From: Haloferax marisrubri
GTDB lineage: Archaea; Halobacteriota; Halobacteria; Halobacteriales; Haloferacaceae
Direction of reading: 5' to 3'
Length of the DNA: 64,000 nt
Assembly (NCBI RefSeq): GCF_001469875.2
Contig: NZ_LOPW02000010.1
Coordinates: 655,924 to 719,923, forward strand
A model generated the notes under the pieces. It made no database searches and had not been told where the DNA came from. It saw only the letters and a list, made by a program, of their open reading frames with translations. This document shows positions 24,544 to 33,941 of the stretch, piece after piece. Both the position numbers and the translations under genes were made by a program. How positions within the stretch are numbered: the stretch's first letter is position 1; every line of letters starts with the position of its first letter.

Positions 24544-26112
24544 TTACTCGGTTTCGGTGACGCTCACGGTGTAACTCCCGCTCCCGGAGTAGCTGTCGAC
24601 CAGCACCGAGAGGTCCGTCGACGCGTCGGGGTTGTCGATGACTATCTGCTCTTCGCTGTCCGTGGTCCACGACCGGTAGTCGTACGACCCGGTCGTGGGA
24701 CACGTCCCCGAGCCCTCGTTGACGTAGAGGTCGAAGTCGGCGCTCGCCGGGCCGCTGAGGTCGACGACGACCTGCGACGGCGAATCGTACTCCCACGCGT
24801 AGCTCCAACAGTCGGAGTCGGCCGACGACGACAGCGAGTCGTCGATGGTCGAGGTGGTCGAGTCGCCACCGCCACCACCGCCGCCGCCACCGCCGCTTCC
24901 CGGTTCGGTCGTGACGGCGTTCGCGGCGTCCACGCGGCCCGCGCCCTGTTCGTTCTCCGAGAGGCCGATATCGACCGCGGTGTTCTTGAGTTGGCTCCGC
25001 AGGTCGGCCGGCGAGAGGTCGTAGACGGCGAGCGTGAGCCCGGCGACGCCCGAGACGACCGGCGTCGCCATCGACGTGCCGGATATCTCCTTGTACTCGG
25101 TGTCGGTCGTCCAACACGACAGCACGTTTGTCCCCGGCGCGGCGAGGTCGATGTCGGTGCCGTAGTTGGAGTACGACGCCAGCGTCTCGTCGGGGTCGAG
25201 CGCGGAGACAGCGACGCACTCGCTGTAGGCGGCGGGGTACGAGACGCTCCCGCTCCCGTCGTTGCCGGCGGCGGCGACGACGAGGCTCCCCTGCTGGGTC
25301 GCGTACGACACGGCGTTTTTCATCGTGGACGTGTAGCCGCCCCCGCCGAGCGAGAGGTTGATGACGTCAGCGCCCTGGTCTGCGGCCCACTCGATGGCGT
25401 CGGCGATGTCGCTCGTCGAACCGCTGCCGGACTCGGAGAGCGCGCGCCCCGAGAGGAGCGACGAGTCGCTGATGCCGCCGATACCTTCGCTGTTGTCGGT
25501 CGTGCCGGCGGCGATGCCGGCGACGTGCGTGCCGTGGTACTCGTCGGCGAGCACGTCCGGATACGGGTCGCCGTCGGCGTCGACGAAGTCCTGGCCCTTG
25601 TCGGAGGCGAACTGCGCCGAGAGGTCGGGGTGGTCGTATTTGACCCCTTGGTCGACCACGGCGACGGTCACGTCGGAACTGCCGAGCGTGGTGTCCCACG
25701 CGGTGTCGGCGTTCACCTGCTGTGGCGCGTACTGACTGCCGTACTGTGGGTCGTTCGTCGTGTAGAGCGCCTGATGGGTGACGTTCTTCTCCGCGTACTT
25801 CACCTCGTCGCGCTTCGTGACCGCCGAGATGAAGTTCTCGCGGGCGCGGTCGGCGGCGACCGACGGGAACTCGACCGCCACGTAACTGAGGGTCTTGTTC
25901 TCGTGGACGACCGTCGCGTTGCCGGGGACGTGCTTCTCGACGGCCTTTCGCGGGCTGTCAGCCGTCTTCGAGACGCCGACGAGAATCTCGTCTTTCTTCG
26001 GACCGGGGGACCGTCCGGGCGTCGCGGAGGTCACGCCGGCCGCGCCGGTCAGCCCGGCGGCCGCGGCGAGTTTCAGGAAGGTTCGTCTGTCGAAGTTCGG
26101 TGTGCCTGCCAT
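24544..26112 (-). CDS. halolysin-type subtilisin-like serine protease, Tat-exported
   Basis: The 522-residue preproprotein has a twin-Arg signal (FDRRTFLKLAAAAGLTGAAG), an I9-type inhibitory propeptide (about 35-115) and a subtilase domain. Its triad is Asp in VAVVDQGVKYDHPD near 149, His in YHGTHVAGIAAG near 193 and Ser in SGTSMATPVVSGV near 345. A Gly-rich hinge and a C-terminal PPC-like beta domain (about 410-522) follow. The start is the ATG at 26112; the ATG 10 codons upstream is less likely. It is probably secreted folded to degrade proteins in brine. A palindrome sits just upstream of its TATA box. Confidence 0.93.
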   Translation of the reverse strand: MAGTPNFDRRTFLKLAAAAGLTGAAGVTSATPGRSPGPKKDEILVGVSKTADSPRKAVEKHVPGNATVVHENKTLSYVAVEFPSVAADRARENFISAVTKRDEVKYAEKNVTHQALYTTNDPQYGSQYAPQQVNADTAWDTTLGSSDVTVAVVDQGVKYDHPDLSAQFASDKGQDFVDADGDPYPDVLADEYHGTHVAGIAAGTTDNSEGIGGISDSSLLSGRALSESGSGSTSDIADAIEWAADQGADVINLSLGGGGYTSTMKNAVSYATQQGSLVVAAAGNDGSGSVSYPAAYSECVAVSALDPDETLASYSNYGTDIDLAAPGTNVLSCWTTDTEYKEISGTSMATPVVSGVAGLTLAVYDLSPADLRSQLKNTAVDIGLSENEQGAGRVDAANAVTTEPGSGGGGGGGGGGDSTTSTIDDSLSSSADSDCWSYAWEYDSPSQVVVDLSGPASADFDLYVNEGSGTCPTTGSYDYRSWTTDSEEQIVIDNPDASTDLSVLVDSYSGSGSYTVSVTETE

Positions 26113-26157
26113 GGGCACACATGTCTCGGGAGACCGTGGCAATATTTGTTAGCTTGA

Positions 26158-26175
26158 CTGAAATTTCAATTTCAG
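26158..26175. promoter_or_regulatory. palindromic operator candidate of the halolysin gene
   Basis: CTGAAAT-TTCA-ATTTCAG is a perfect 7-bp inverted repeat. On the minus strand it lies 46-63 bp before the halolysin ATG, directly upstream of a TATA-like aatattgcc, where an activator would bind in an archaeal promoter. Confidence 0.55.
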
Positions 26176-26276
26176 CCTGTTCTTCAAAGACAGTTCGGAA
26201 CGGATCCATAAACCAAAATAAATCCTCGACAAATTCCCTAATCGTCGTTCCCACTTCGGTCGCCCCGCACTCGAAA

Positions 26277-26282
26277 TTTATA
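26277..26282 (+). promoter_or_regulatory. TATA box of the NYN gene
   Basis: TTTATA lies 26-31 bp before the ATG at 26308, predicting a leaderless transcript. Confidence 0.6.
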
Positions 26283-26307
26283 ACCCCGAAACCGGGTGAG
26301 GTGGTGT

Positions 26308-26784
26308 ATGGACCTCTTGCGGCGGTTGGTCGGCCCCGACGGGCTCCCGTCGGGCCGAGTGGCGCTGTTCGTGGACGGGCCGAACGTCCTCCGCGACGAG
26401 TTCGACGTGGACTTAGACGACATCCGGGCGGCGGCTCGCTCGCTCGGCGGGCAGTTGAGCGCGGCGCGGCTCTACCTCGACGAGCACGCCACGCCGGGAC
26501 TGATTCAGGCGGCCGAGGCGCGCGGCTTCGAGGTCGTCGTCACGAGCGGCGACGTGGACGTGAAACTCGCGGTCGACCTCACCCGCTACGCCGTCGAGGA
26601 CCGCGCCGACGTCATCGCGGTCGCCTCGCGGGACACCGACTTCAAGCCCGCCCTGGAGACGGCCAACGCCTACGGCCTACGGACGGTCGCCATCGCGCCG
26701 GGGAGCTACGGTCGCTCGGACGCGCTCCAGAACGCGGCGACCCACGCGATGACGCTCGACGAACTCACCGACGGCGGCGACTGA
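26308..26784 (+). CDS. NYN-domain (PIN-like) RNase family protein
   Basis: The 158-residue protein is a single NYN domain. It has the first acidic strand in RVALFVDGPNVLRDEFDVDL, then VVTSGDVDVKLAVDL and DVIAVASRDTDFKPAL, which carry the conserved Asp residues that bind metal in PIN/NYN nucleases, and the AIAPG end strand. The ATG at 26308 with the TATA element 26-31 bp upstream is chosen over 26296. It is probably an RNA-processing or decay enzyme; the target is unknown. Confidence 0.85.
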   Translation: MDLLRRLVGPDGLPSGRVALFVDGPNVLRDEFDVDLDDIRAAARSLGGQLSAARLYLDEHATPGLIQAAEARGFEVVVTSGDVDVKLAVDLTRYAVEDRADVIAVASRDTDFKPALETANAYGLRTVAIAPGSYGRSDALQNAATHAMTLDELTDGGD

Positions 26785-26814
26785 GTCGAGAGACGGCCTG
26801 TCCGACTCTGATAC

Positions 26815-26850
26815 GACCCGACCCGACCCGACCTGACCTGACCTGACCGA
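26815..26850. repeat. pentanucleotide tandem repeat (gaccc/gacct)
   Basis: About seven 5-bp units, first gaccc then gacct, follow one another between the NYN and TatD-like genes. The period of five and the C-to-T switch half way suggest slippage growth of a simple repeat in non-coding DNA. Confidence 0.85.
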
Positions 26851-26894
26851 CCGCGAACGGTTCGCTTTTTCCTCCCCCGCCCGACCACTCGCCC

Positions 26895-27743
26895 ATGCAG
26901 GAGTTCGACACGCCGGTCGTGGACAACCACCTCCACCTCGACCCGGACCACGGGCGCGGGCTGGAGGCGGTGAAGGATTTCGCCCGGAGCGGCGGCACGC
27001 ACCTCCTCGTCGTCAACAAACCCTCGTGGCTCCTCGGCCACGAGGTCGAGACGGGCGAGGACTTCCGCCCGGTGTTCGAGACGACGGTCGAGGTCGTCCG
27101 CGAGGCCTCGGAGCTACTCCCCGGGCGCGCGTGGCCGGTCCTCGGCGTCCACCCCGGTCTCGTCTCGAAACTCGTCGACGACCGCGGCTACGACCCCGAG
27201 GACGCCCGCGACCTGATGTGTGCCGGCCTCGACACCGCCGCCGAGTTCGTCCGCGAGGGCGACGCGCTCGCGCTCAAGTCCGGCCGCCCGCACTACGAGG
27301 TCACGGACGCCGTCTGGGAGGCCTCGAACGCCGTCCTCAGACACGGCCTCGACCTCGCCGCGGACTGCGACTGCGCGCTCCAGCTCCACACGGAGTCGAC
27401 GACCGACCTCTCGGACGTGGCCGAGTGGGCCGACGAACGCGGCGTGCCCGGTGAACGCGTGGTCAAACACTACGCGCAGGGCCACCTGACCGGCGGCACG
27501 CCGAGCGTCATGAGCGACAAGGACCGCCTCGAAGACGCCGCCGAGCGGGGCGACCCCTTCCTCATGGAGACCGACTTCATCGACGACCCCGACCGCCCCG
27601 GCGCGGTGATGGGCCCGAAGACCGTCCCCCGGCGCGTCGATTGGCTCCTCGACGAGGGGCGCGACGACGCCGTCAGGAACGCCCACGTCGAGACGCCCGC
27701 GCTGGTCTACGGCGTCGACACCGAAGCGACGCTGGACCGATAG
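26895..27743 (+). CDS. TatD-related metal-dependent hydrolase
   Basis: The 282-residue TIM-barrel protein begins with the HxH motif (VVDNHLHLD, His12/His14). It contains VLGVHPGLVSKL, ALQLHTEST, VVKHYAQGHL and the late Asp in METDFIDDP. These are the metal ligands of the TatD/amidohydrolase superfamily in the expected order. TatD proteins are usually DNases, whereas archaeal relatives such as this one are uncharacterised. The gene lies about 110 bp after the NYN nuclease gene on the same strand. Confidence 0.85.
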   Translation: MQEFDTPVVDNHLHLDPDHGRGLEAVKDFARSGGTHLLVVNKPSWLLGHEVETGEDFRPVFETTVEVVREASELLPGRAWPVLGVHPGLVSKLVDDRGYDPEDARDLMCAGLDTAAEFVREGDALALKSGRPHYEVTDAVWEASNAVLRHGLDLAADCDCALQLHTESTTDLSDVAEWADERGVPGERVVKHYAQGHLTGGTPSVMSDKDRLEDAAERGDPFLMETDFIDDPDRPGAVMGPKTVPRRVDWLLDEGRDDAVRNAHVETPALVYGVDTEATLDR

Positions 27744-27882
27744 GGACCGATCGGCGGCGAGGCGACCCACCGCCGAAACCGACGCACGAGTCGAATCGCG
27801 CCGTCTTCTCCCACGTCGTCGTCTCACACGGTCACAAGCAGGATAAGAAAGGCATTTGAGTCCGGCACGGGAGGTTGTAGGT

Positions 27883-28470
27883 ATGACCGAGGCCGAGGAA
27901 CGATACTACTCGCCGGAACGCTGGCAGAACTGGTTGACGCGCGTCGAAGAAGAGGACCTGGACCTCGAAAGCGAGGAGACCGGCCGTCTCCTGATGAACA
28001 TCCAGAACGACGCGGCCATCGCCATCGCCAAGATTCTGACCGCCTACGACGACGACACGCTGGGCGAAGAGGAAGCACTTGACGAGCTTTCGACCGTCCA
28101 CGACATCGTCATGGCCGAACCCGAGTTCGAGTCGGAGAACGAGGAGGCCGAAATCCTCATCGGGAGCGTCCAGACGAGCCTCTCGTGTGCCTTCTTCGCC
28201 GCCGAGGAGTTCATCGTCGCCGGCCCCGCCGAACTCGAAGACGACATGGACGCCTACATCCGCGCGGCCGCGGACGCCGAGGCCGCCGACGACCTCGACA
28301 GCGCGCTCGGCTACATCGTCCAGGTCGGCACCCGCGTCATCGACGGCGAGGAACTCGACATCGAGGTCCTCGACGAACTCGAATTCGGACTCGTCACCGA
28401 GTGGGTCAACGGTCTCGACAGCCTCCAGAGCGGCCTCTCGGAGCCCGAGGTCGTCGAAGAAGAAGACTGA
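27883..28470 (+). CDS. DUF2150 family protein
   Basis: The 195-residue, highly acidic, mostly helical protein begins MTEAEERYYSPERWQNWLTRVEEEDLDLE. I recognise this as the archaeal DUF2150 family, which has no known function. There is no membrane segment. The upstream frame to 27856 is not needed, since the ATG at 27883 matches the conserved N-terminus. Confidence 0.85.
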   Translation: MTEAEERYYSPERWQNWLTRVEEEDLDLESEETGRLLMNIQNDAAIAIAKILTAYDDDTLGEEEALDELSTVHDIVMAEPEFESENEEAEILIGSVQTSLSCAFFAAEEFIVAGPAELEDDMDAYIRAAADAEAADDLDSALGYIVQVGTRVIDGEELDIEVLDELEFGLVTEWVNGLDSLQSGLSEPEVVEEED

Positions 28471-28527
28471 ACTCGGCCTCTCGCTTCTGTAGGAGTCTTT
28501 TTCCCGTTTCGGGTATCTTCACGTCAT

Positions 28528-31203
28528 ATGGACTTTCGGGGGGACGAGCGAGCAGTTACTGTCCAAATCGGCGCAGTGCTGCTGTTTGGGATGATCATCA
28601 TCTCGATGTCGATGTACCAAGCGACCGTCGTCCCGAATCAGAACGAACAGGTCGAGTTCCTACACAATCAAGAGGTTCACGACCAGTTCAAGTCGCTTCG
28701 CGGTGCAATCATCGAAAGCTCGTCGGAGACGACCGCACGGCCTTCGACGGTCTCGTTGGGGACGCGGTATCCGAGTCGAACGCTGTTCGTCAATCCCGGT
28801 CCCGTATCGGGGACGTTGCAGACGCGGGAACTCGGTGATATTTCCATCACGAACGTTAGCACGACGGAAGCCGAGACGGGCGACTACGTTAACGGCGACG
28901 ACAATCTCTCGTATCCCACCAAATCGCTCGAATACCGGCCGAACTACAACGTCATGCAGTCCACCCCGACAACGGTGTACGAAAACACCATCGCGTACAA
29001 CCGGTTCGACACCGGCTACGACGGGACGCTCTCCGGGCAGTCGCTGATAAACGGCCGGACGATTTCGCTCGTTGTCCTCCAAGGCAACTACTCCGAGAAC
29101 GGCGTCGGTTCCGCGACCGTTGACGCGCAGGCGATTAGCCCCGCGACGCGGACCGTCTCCGTGAAGAACACATCAGGACGCGTGAACATCACCGTCCCGA
29201 CGAAACTGTCGGTGGGCGAGTGGCGTGACGCGCTCGAAGACGATGGTGAGTTGAACGACCCGGAAAGCGACGACGACTACGTCTATAGTGTCACCGACGG
29301 TCCTGGTGATACCATCTTCATCGAGATGAAAAAGGGCGTGACGTACGACCTCCGCGTCGGAGCGGTCGGCGTTGGGTCGGGTGTCGACGACCCGTCCGCA
29401 CATTACCTGACGGTCGTCGACGGAGCCTCGCCTCGAAGCATCGCGCCGGGAGACACTGAGACGCTCACCTTCGAAGTTCGGGACCGATACAACAACCCCG
29501 TCTCTGGAGTCTCAGTAAACTTCTCTACGAGCGGGAGTTCGGTCTCAATCGACACGGAGGAGTCGACGACCGATTCGAAGGGCCGAATCCGAGTGACAGC
29601 AACGGGCGCGTCCGCGGGGACCGCCGAGGTGCTCGGCAGCTTCGACGATGAGACGTTCGACGCGGAAGACAGGCAGGACGCGGGTGTCGAAATCACCGTT
29701 TCGAGCGAAGAGGCCACCGCGGGTGGCGTCGCCGGACTCCTCTACGAGAACGACGCGGTCGCCCGCGACGGCGACGATGGAGACTCGTCCCCCGGCGGCG
29801 TCGAGTTCTCGCTGCGGAACGTCGACTCCGACTCCGTCGAACTCCTGAGCGTCGTGGTAAATCCGCACGACGACAGTATCGATGGACTCTCAGACAGGGT
29901 CGACGGCGGGAACGACGACCCCGGCGAGACGGAGCTGTACGTCGAGTCGCCGAGCGGTGACGCTCTCGTCGACTACCAGATTGCCCAGAACGAGTACGTC
30001 GACGTGCCCGATGACGGGCTCGCAATCGATATCGACGAGAGTGGTGACCTCGGCGGGTCGAACCCTGTCGTCGGCACCGGCGAGTCCGCGCGGTTCTACG
30101 TGTACGAGTTCTACGACAGCGACACGAACGTCGACATGACCGGCGAGTGGCTCTCCGTTCGCGTGACTTACCGCCTCCCGTCGGGTCTCGTCGACGCCAA
30201 AACGTTCTCGTTCGAAGCCAACGCCCAGCCAGAAGGTGATGTGAACTCCCCGCCGACCCCCAGAACAACCGGGCCGTACAGCGTCCCCGAAGGCGGGTCG
30301 ATACAGCTTGATGGATCCGGGAGTTCGGACAGCGACGGGTCGATTACCAGTTACAGTTGGTCCATCACCAACGACCCCACGGGGCAGGCGAGCCTGTCGA
30401 ACCCCAGTTCCGCCCAGCCGACGTTCAACGCGCCCGACAGCGTCTCGGGCGACACCGACGTGACCGTCGAACTAACGGTGACAGACGACGACGGAGCGAC
30501 GAGTATGAGAACGACGACCGTGACCGTCACGGACACAGACGGCACGCCGTCTCCGTCCGTCTCGATGCGTGTCGACGACCTCACCGACATCCAAACGAAC
30601 AACCCCGACTTCGTCGTCTCCTACGACATCGGGGACACGAACGCGTCGTTCGAGCGCGTCGAGGTCAGGGCCGATTCGACGGAGGGCTCCGCTTCGGGCT
30701 TCGCACAGCAGTCGACATCGCGCGGCAGCGTTCGGTTCCAGCCCGGATACGGAGTCAGACAGACGTTCGAGGTCACGATTGACGTGATTTACGACGGGCC
30801 GAACGGAGAATACGTCGAGAGCTCACGGACCGTGACCGACGTGGCCGACGCGCGGAACCGGAACGGAAACGCCGACCTGTCGCTCGGAAGTAGCGCATCC
30901 ATCGACGCGTTCGACGTCGAAGACCGGACCGACACCGGGACGAACGCGGTCTGGTACCGCGCCGACTACGACGTGTCGTCCGGCGACTTCAGTCGGGTCG
31001 AACTGGTGGCGCTCAATCTCAACGGCAACGGGGCGACGACCACGACCCAACGTACCGACCGGAGCCGTAACAACGTCGACATCATCGAGCGGCGGGACGG
31101 CGCACAGACCGACTATCGGGTCGGGATATTGGTGTACGACGACACCGGTGCCGTCGTCGATATCCAGACCGTCGACGACGTCGCGGACGGGGACGGTCCG
31201 TAG
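28528..31203 (+). CDS. large surface-anchored protein with pilin-like N-terminus, Ig-like and PKD domains
   Basis: The 891-residue protein has one N-terminal hydrophobic helix (VQIGAVLLFGMIIISMSMY) after a charged stretch, resembling archaeal pilin-like proteins, followed by extracellular beta-rich sequence. A Big_1-like domain lies at about 288-390 (FEVRDRYNNPVSGVSVNFS). A PKD domain lies at about 572-680 (GGSIQLDGSGSSDSDGSITSYSWS). Many Asp/Ser/Thr residues and N-x-S/T sites fit a glycosylated surface protein. No C-terminal anchor is visible. Codon bias is a little weaker than in the neighbouring housekeeping genes. Function is unknown: adhesion or a cell-surface scaffold is plausible. Confidence 0.8.
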   Translation: MDFRGDERAVTVQIGAVLLFGMIIISMSMYQATVVPNQNEQVEFLHNQEVHDQFKSLRGAIIESSSETTARPSTVSLGTRYPSRTLFVNPGPVSGTLQTRELGDISITNVSTTEAETGDYVNGDDNLSYPTKSLEYRPNYNVMQSTPTTVYENTIAYNRFDTGYDGTLSGQSLINGRTISLVVLQGNYSENGVGSATVDAQAISPATRTVSVKNTSGRVNITVPTKLSVGEWRDALEDDGELNDPESDDDYVYSVTDGPGDTIFIEMKKGVTYDLRVGAVGVGSGVDDPSAHYLTVVDGASPRSIAPGDTETLTFEVRDRYNNPVSGVSVNFSTSGSSVSIDTEESTTDSKGRIRVTATGASAGTAEVLGSFDDETFDAEDRQDAGVEITVSSEEATAGGVAGLLYENDAVARDGDDGDSSPGGVEFSLRNVDSDSVELLSVVVNPHDDSIDGLSDRVDGGNDDPGETELYVESPSGDALVDYQIAQNEYVDVPDDGLAIDIDESGDLGGSNPVVGTGESARFYVYEFYDSDTNVDMTGEWLSVRVTYRLPSGLVDAKTFSFEANAQPEGDVNSPPTPRTTGPYSVPEGGSIQLDGSGSSDSDGSITSYSWSITNDPTGQASLSNPSSAQPTFNAPDSVSGDTDVTVELTVTDDDGATSMRTTTVTVTDTDGTPSPSVSMRVDDLTDIQTNNPDFVVSYDIGDTNASFERVEVRADSTEGSASGFAQQSTSRGSVRFQPGYGVRQTFEVTIDVIYDGPNGEYVESSRTVTDVADARNRNGNADLSLGSSASIDAFDVEDRTDTGTNAVWYRADYDVSSGDFSRVELVALNLNGNGATTTTQRTDRSRNNVDIIERRDGAQTDYRVGILVYDDTGAVVDIQTVDDVADGDGP

Positions 31204-31265
31204 TTCGACAACCGACGTAACTCACCATCGACAAAACCTTATCCCTCGGTTCTGTAGCATCGACC

Positions 31266-32603
31266 ATGACTTCCGTCGGCATCGACGCCATGGAGATTTG
31301 GACGGGCAAACTCGTGTTAGACCTCCCCAACACCTTCGCGCCGGTGAAGGGCGAAGACCCGGAGAAGTACACGAAGGGTCTCGGTCTCCACACGTCGTCG
31401 TTCCCGGACGTGTACGAGGACATCGTCACGATGGGGGCGAACGCCGCCAAGCAACTGATGGACCGAAAGGGCCTCACGCCCGCGGACATCGGCCGCATCG
31501 ACGTGGCGACAGAGTCCGCGTTCGACAACTCCAAGCCGGTGTCGACGTACATCGCGGGCTGTCTCGAACAGGTGTACGACGGCGACTTCCGCCACGCCAA
31601 CAAGGGCGAGCGCAAGTTCGCGTGCATCGCCGGCACCCAGAGCCTCGACGACGCCTACAACTGGATTAAGGCGGGTCGCAACCGCGGGCGCGCGGCGCTC
31701 GTCATCGCCACCGACACCGCCCTCTACGAGCGCGGCGACCCCGGCGAGGCGACGCAGGGCGCGGGCGCGGTGGCGATGCTCATCGACGAGGACCCGGACC
31801 TGGTCGAACTCTCGACCGAGCAGGGCTACGGCAGCATGGACGAGACGGACTTCCTCAAGCCGAACCAGCAGTTCCCCTCCGTGGACGGCAAGCGCTCCAT
31901 GCAGGTGTATCTCGCCCGCATGCGCGAGGCGCTCGAAGACTACGAGAGCGTCGCGGGTCGCACCCACCCCGACCTGTTCGAGTACATCCCGTTCCACACG
32001 CCGTTCCCCGGCATGGTCCGGAAGGCGGCGCTCCTCGGCTTCCGTCACATGACCCGCGACACCGACATCGAAGACGACCTCGAAGCCGAAATCGGTCGGC
32101 AGCCCCGCGAGGAGGACTTCGAGACGTGGGACGACTACGAGGAGGCCATCCGCGGCTACATGGACGAACTGAAGACGACCGAGCAGTACCGCGACTGGTA
32201 CGGCCGCGTCATCGAGCCGACGCTCGACATCTCCAGCCGCGTCGGCAACTGGTACACCGGCTCGGTCCACATCGCCCGGCTGTCGGCGCTGAAGACCGCC
32301 GCGGACGAGGGGAAGGACATGACCGGCAAGTCGCTTCTCGTCGGCTCGTACGGCTCCGGCGCGCAGGCGGAGATTCACGCCGAGCGCATCCAAGAGACGT
32401 GGCTCGACGAAATCGAGGCCGTGGACGTGGACGACCAGCTCGCGGCCCGCACCGAGATTTCCTTCGACGACTACGAGCTCATCCACGACGTGCACAACCA
32501 CGAAAAGGAAATCGAGGTCGAGGAGTTCACCCAACCCGAAGCCGAGTTCGTCTTCACGGGCTGGGGCCGGATGAACGAGCGCCGCTACGAATACGTCGAA
32601 TAA
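31266..32603 (+). CDS. hmgB: hydroxymethylglutaryl-CoA synthase
   Basis: The enzyme condenses acetyl-CoA and acetoacetyl-CoA to HMG-CoA, the entry to mevalonate and archaeal lipid synthesis. In the 445-residue protein the catalytic Cys is in KFACIAGTQSL near residue 120, the Glu in ATESAFDNSKP near 81 and the His in PFHTPFPGMV near 243. Length matches the archaeal and eukaryotic type of synthase. The archaeal DUF35 partner gene is not adjacent. Confidence 0.96.
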   Translation: MTSVGIDAMEIWTGKLVLDLPNTFAPVKGEDPEKYTKGLGLHTSSFPDVYEDIVTMGANAAKQLMDRKGLTPADIGRIDVATESAFDNSKPVSTYIAGCLEQVYDGDFRHANKGERKFACIAGTQSLDDAYNWIKAGRNRGRAALVIATDTALYERGDPGEATQGAGAVAMLIDEDPDLVELSTEQGYGSMDETDFLKPNQQFPSVDGKRSMQVYLARMREALEDYESVAGRTHPDLFEYIPFHTPFPGMVRKAALLGFRHMTRDTDIEDDLEAEIGRQPREEDFETWDDYEEAIRGYMDELKTTEQYRDWYGRVIEPTLDISSRVGNWYTGSVHIARLSALKTAADEGKDMTGKSLLVGSYGSGAQAEIHAERIQETWLDEIEAVDVDDQLAARTEISFDDYELIHDVHNHEKEIEVEEFTQPEAEFVFTGWGRMNERRYEYVE

Positions 32604-32657
32604 CAGACCGACCGCACGGCCGAGCGACGGGCGAGCGCCCGCGTTCGCGCTGGGTCG

Positions 32658-32960
32658 TCAGAACGAACGGGCCTGTTCGGGGAGTATCGACCACGAGTCC
32701 GCCGGGTCCGCGCCCCGGTCGTCGTAGAACTTTCTGCCGATGTAGTCGTCGCTCACGCTTCCGAGTATCGTGTTGTACAGGTCGGCGGCCGACTCGTAGG
32801 TCTCGGGTCCGAGCGGGGCGAGGATGGTCTCGACGGTCTCCGCGTCGTCGACGTTCGGCGCGGCCACCTCGATGTCGCCGGCGCGTTCGAGCACGCGCTC
32901 GGTCGTGACCGGGTACTCGAACGCCGTTTCCAGATGCGATTGGAGGTCGCGAATGTCCAT
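32658..32960 (-). CDS. DUF5789-like small haloarchaeal protein
   Basis: The 100-residue acidic protein contains LETAFEYPVTTERVLERAGDIEVAAPNVDDAETVETIL and DDYIGRKFYDDRG, which I associate with the haloarchaeal DUF5789 family (DUF name from memory). It is predicted alpha/beta, cytoplasmic, of unknown function, and convergent with hmgB. Confidence 0.75.
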   Translation of the reverse strand: MDIRDLQSHLETAFEYPVTTERVLERAGDIEVAAPNVDDAETVETILAPLGPETYESAADLYNTILGSVSDDYIGRKFYDDRGADPADSWSILPEQARSF

Positions 32961-33093
32961 GGGCGGACATCGTCGCGGTCGCCCTTCGGCTTTTTTCGCC
33001 CTCAGGCGGACACTCTGGAAACTCGAATCGAACGGAATCGAACGGAATGAACCCGAATCGGAGGAGCCGAAAAAACGGGTGACTGCGGCGAAC

Positions 33094-33801
33094 TCAGGGG
33101 AGTTTCCGCAGGTCTTCGAGCATCTCGTCTAAGTCGCGGTCGGTCACGGCGAGGGCGAAGCCGTCGATGGTGGCGAGCGCGGGCGCGTGCTCCCAGAGTT
33201 CGTCCTCCGAGAGGCCGTGGAGGACGACCGCGTTCGGCGTCGGCGTGACGACGCGCATGGCGACGAGCGGCGACTCGCCGCGGGTGACGCCGGTGAAGAC
33301 GAGCGCCCGACTCGTGGACTGACCGTAGAGCCGGTAGAACTCCTCCGAGGAGAGCCGCGTGATTGCCTGAATGCTGTTGATGACGGTGTGGCCGCTGATT
33401 CGGTCTTGGTCGCCGTCGACGATTGGCGTCGCGCCGATGGCGTCGTAGAAACTGTCAAGCGGAATCGACGTGGGGTACTCTCGGAGGTCCTGGACGATGT
33501 CGCTCTCGAAGCCGGCCGAGAGGACGCGGGCGTACTGCCGGATTCGACTGCCGCCGCGGGCCTCGTCGATGTCGAGAAGCGCCTCGACCATCCGGCGGAT
33601 GACGCCGATGCCGGGGCTCTCGCGGCGACCGCTCTCGTAGTCGGAGACGACCGACGACGACACGTCCAACTGCTCGGCGAGCGCCGTCTGGGAGATGTCG
33701 AAGTCGGTCCGCCACTTCCGGAGCGTCGCGCCGGGGTCGTCCGAGAGGGTAATCTCGCCCGCGATGCGGCGGGCGAGGTCGTCGCGCGGTGCCGCGGTCA
33801 T
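33094..33801 (-). CDS. archaeal XRE-family HTH regulator (COG1709-like)
   Basis: The 235-residue protein has a Cro/C1 HTH at about 30-85 (LRKWRTDFDISQTALAEQLDVSSSVVSDYESGRRESPGIGVIRRMVEALL). A conserved archaeal C-terminal domain follows (HTVINSIQAITRLSSEEFYRLYGQSTSRALVFTGVTRGESPLVAMRVV). This architecture is widespread and single-copy in Euryarchaeota, which suggests a general role, but the targets are unknown. The start at 33801 is chosen because the upstream extension is translated promoter sequence shared with the divergent gene. Confidence 0.87.
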   Translation of the reverse strand: MTAAPRDDLARRIAGEITLSDDPGATLRKWRTDFDISQTALAEQLDVSSSVVSDYESGRRESPGIGVIRRMVEALLDIDEARGGSRIRQYARVLSAGFESDIVQDLREYPTSIPLDSFYDAIGATPIVDGDQDRISGHTVINSIQAITRLSSEEFYRLYGQSTSRALVFTGVTRGESPLVAMRVVTPTPNAVVLHGLSEDELWEHAPALATIDGFALAVTDRDLDEMLEDLRKLP

Positions 33802-33941
33802 CGCGAACACCTCGGTCCAACCGAGGAGTGAATCATGGGACAACGTGCGTGAGTGTCCCGCAAAAGGATGTCGAAAGTGGTAGTCGTCGCCTGACGAACC
33901 CCGTGGGAACCCTGAAGGTCGTCGGCCGACCACTACGCGGT

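Noticed and set aside
23068-26157. 1029-codon frame antisense to the RimK fusion and halolysin genes
   Set aside because: It spans two genuine divergent-family genes and an intergenic gap, with no similarity to any protein I know.
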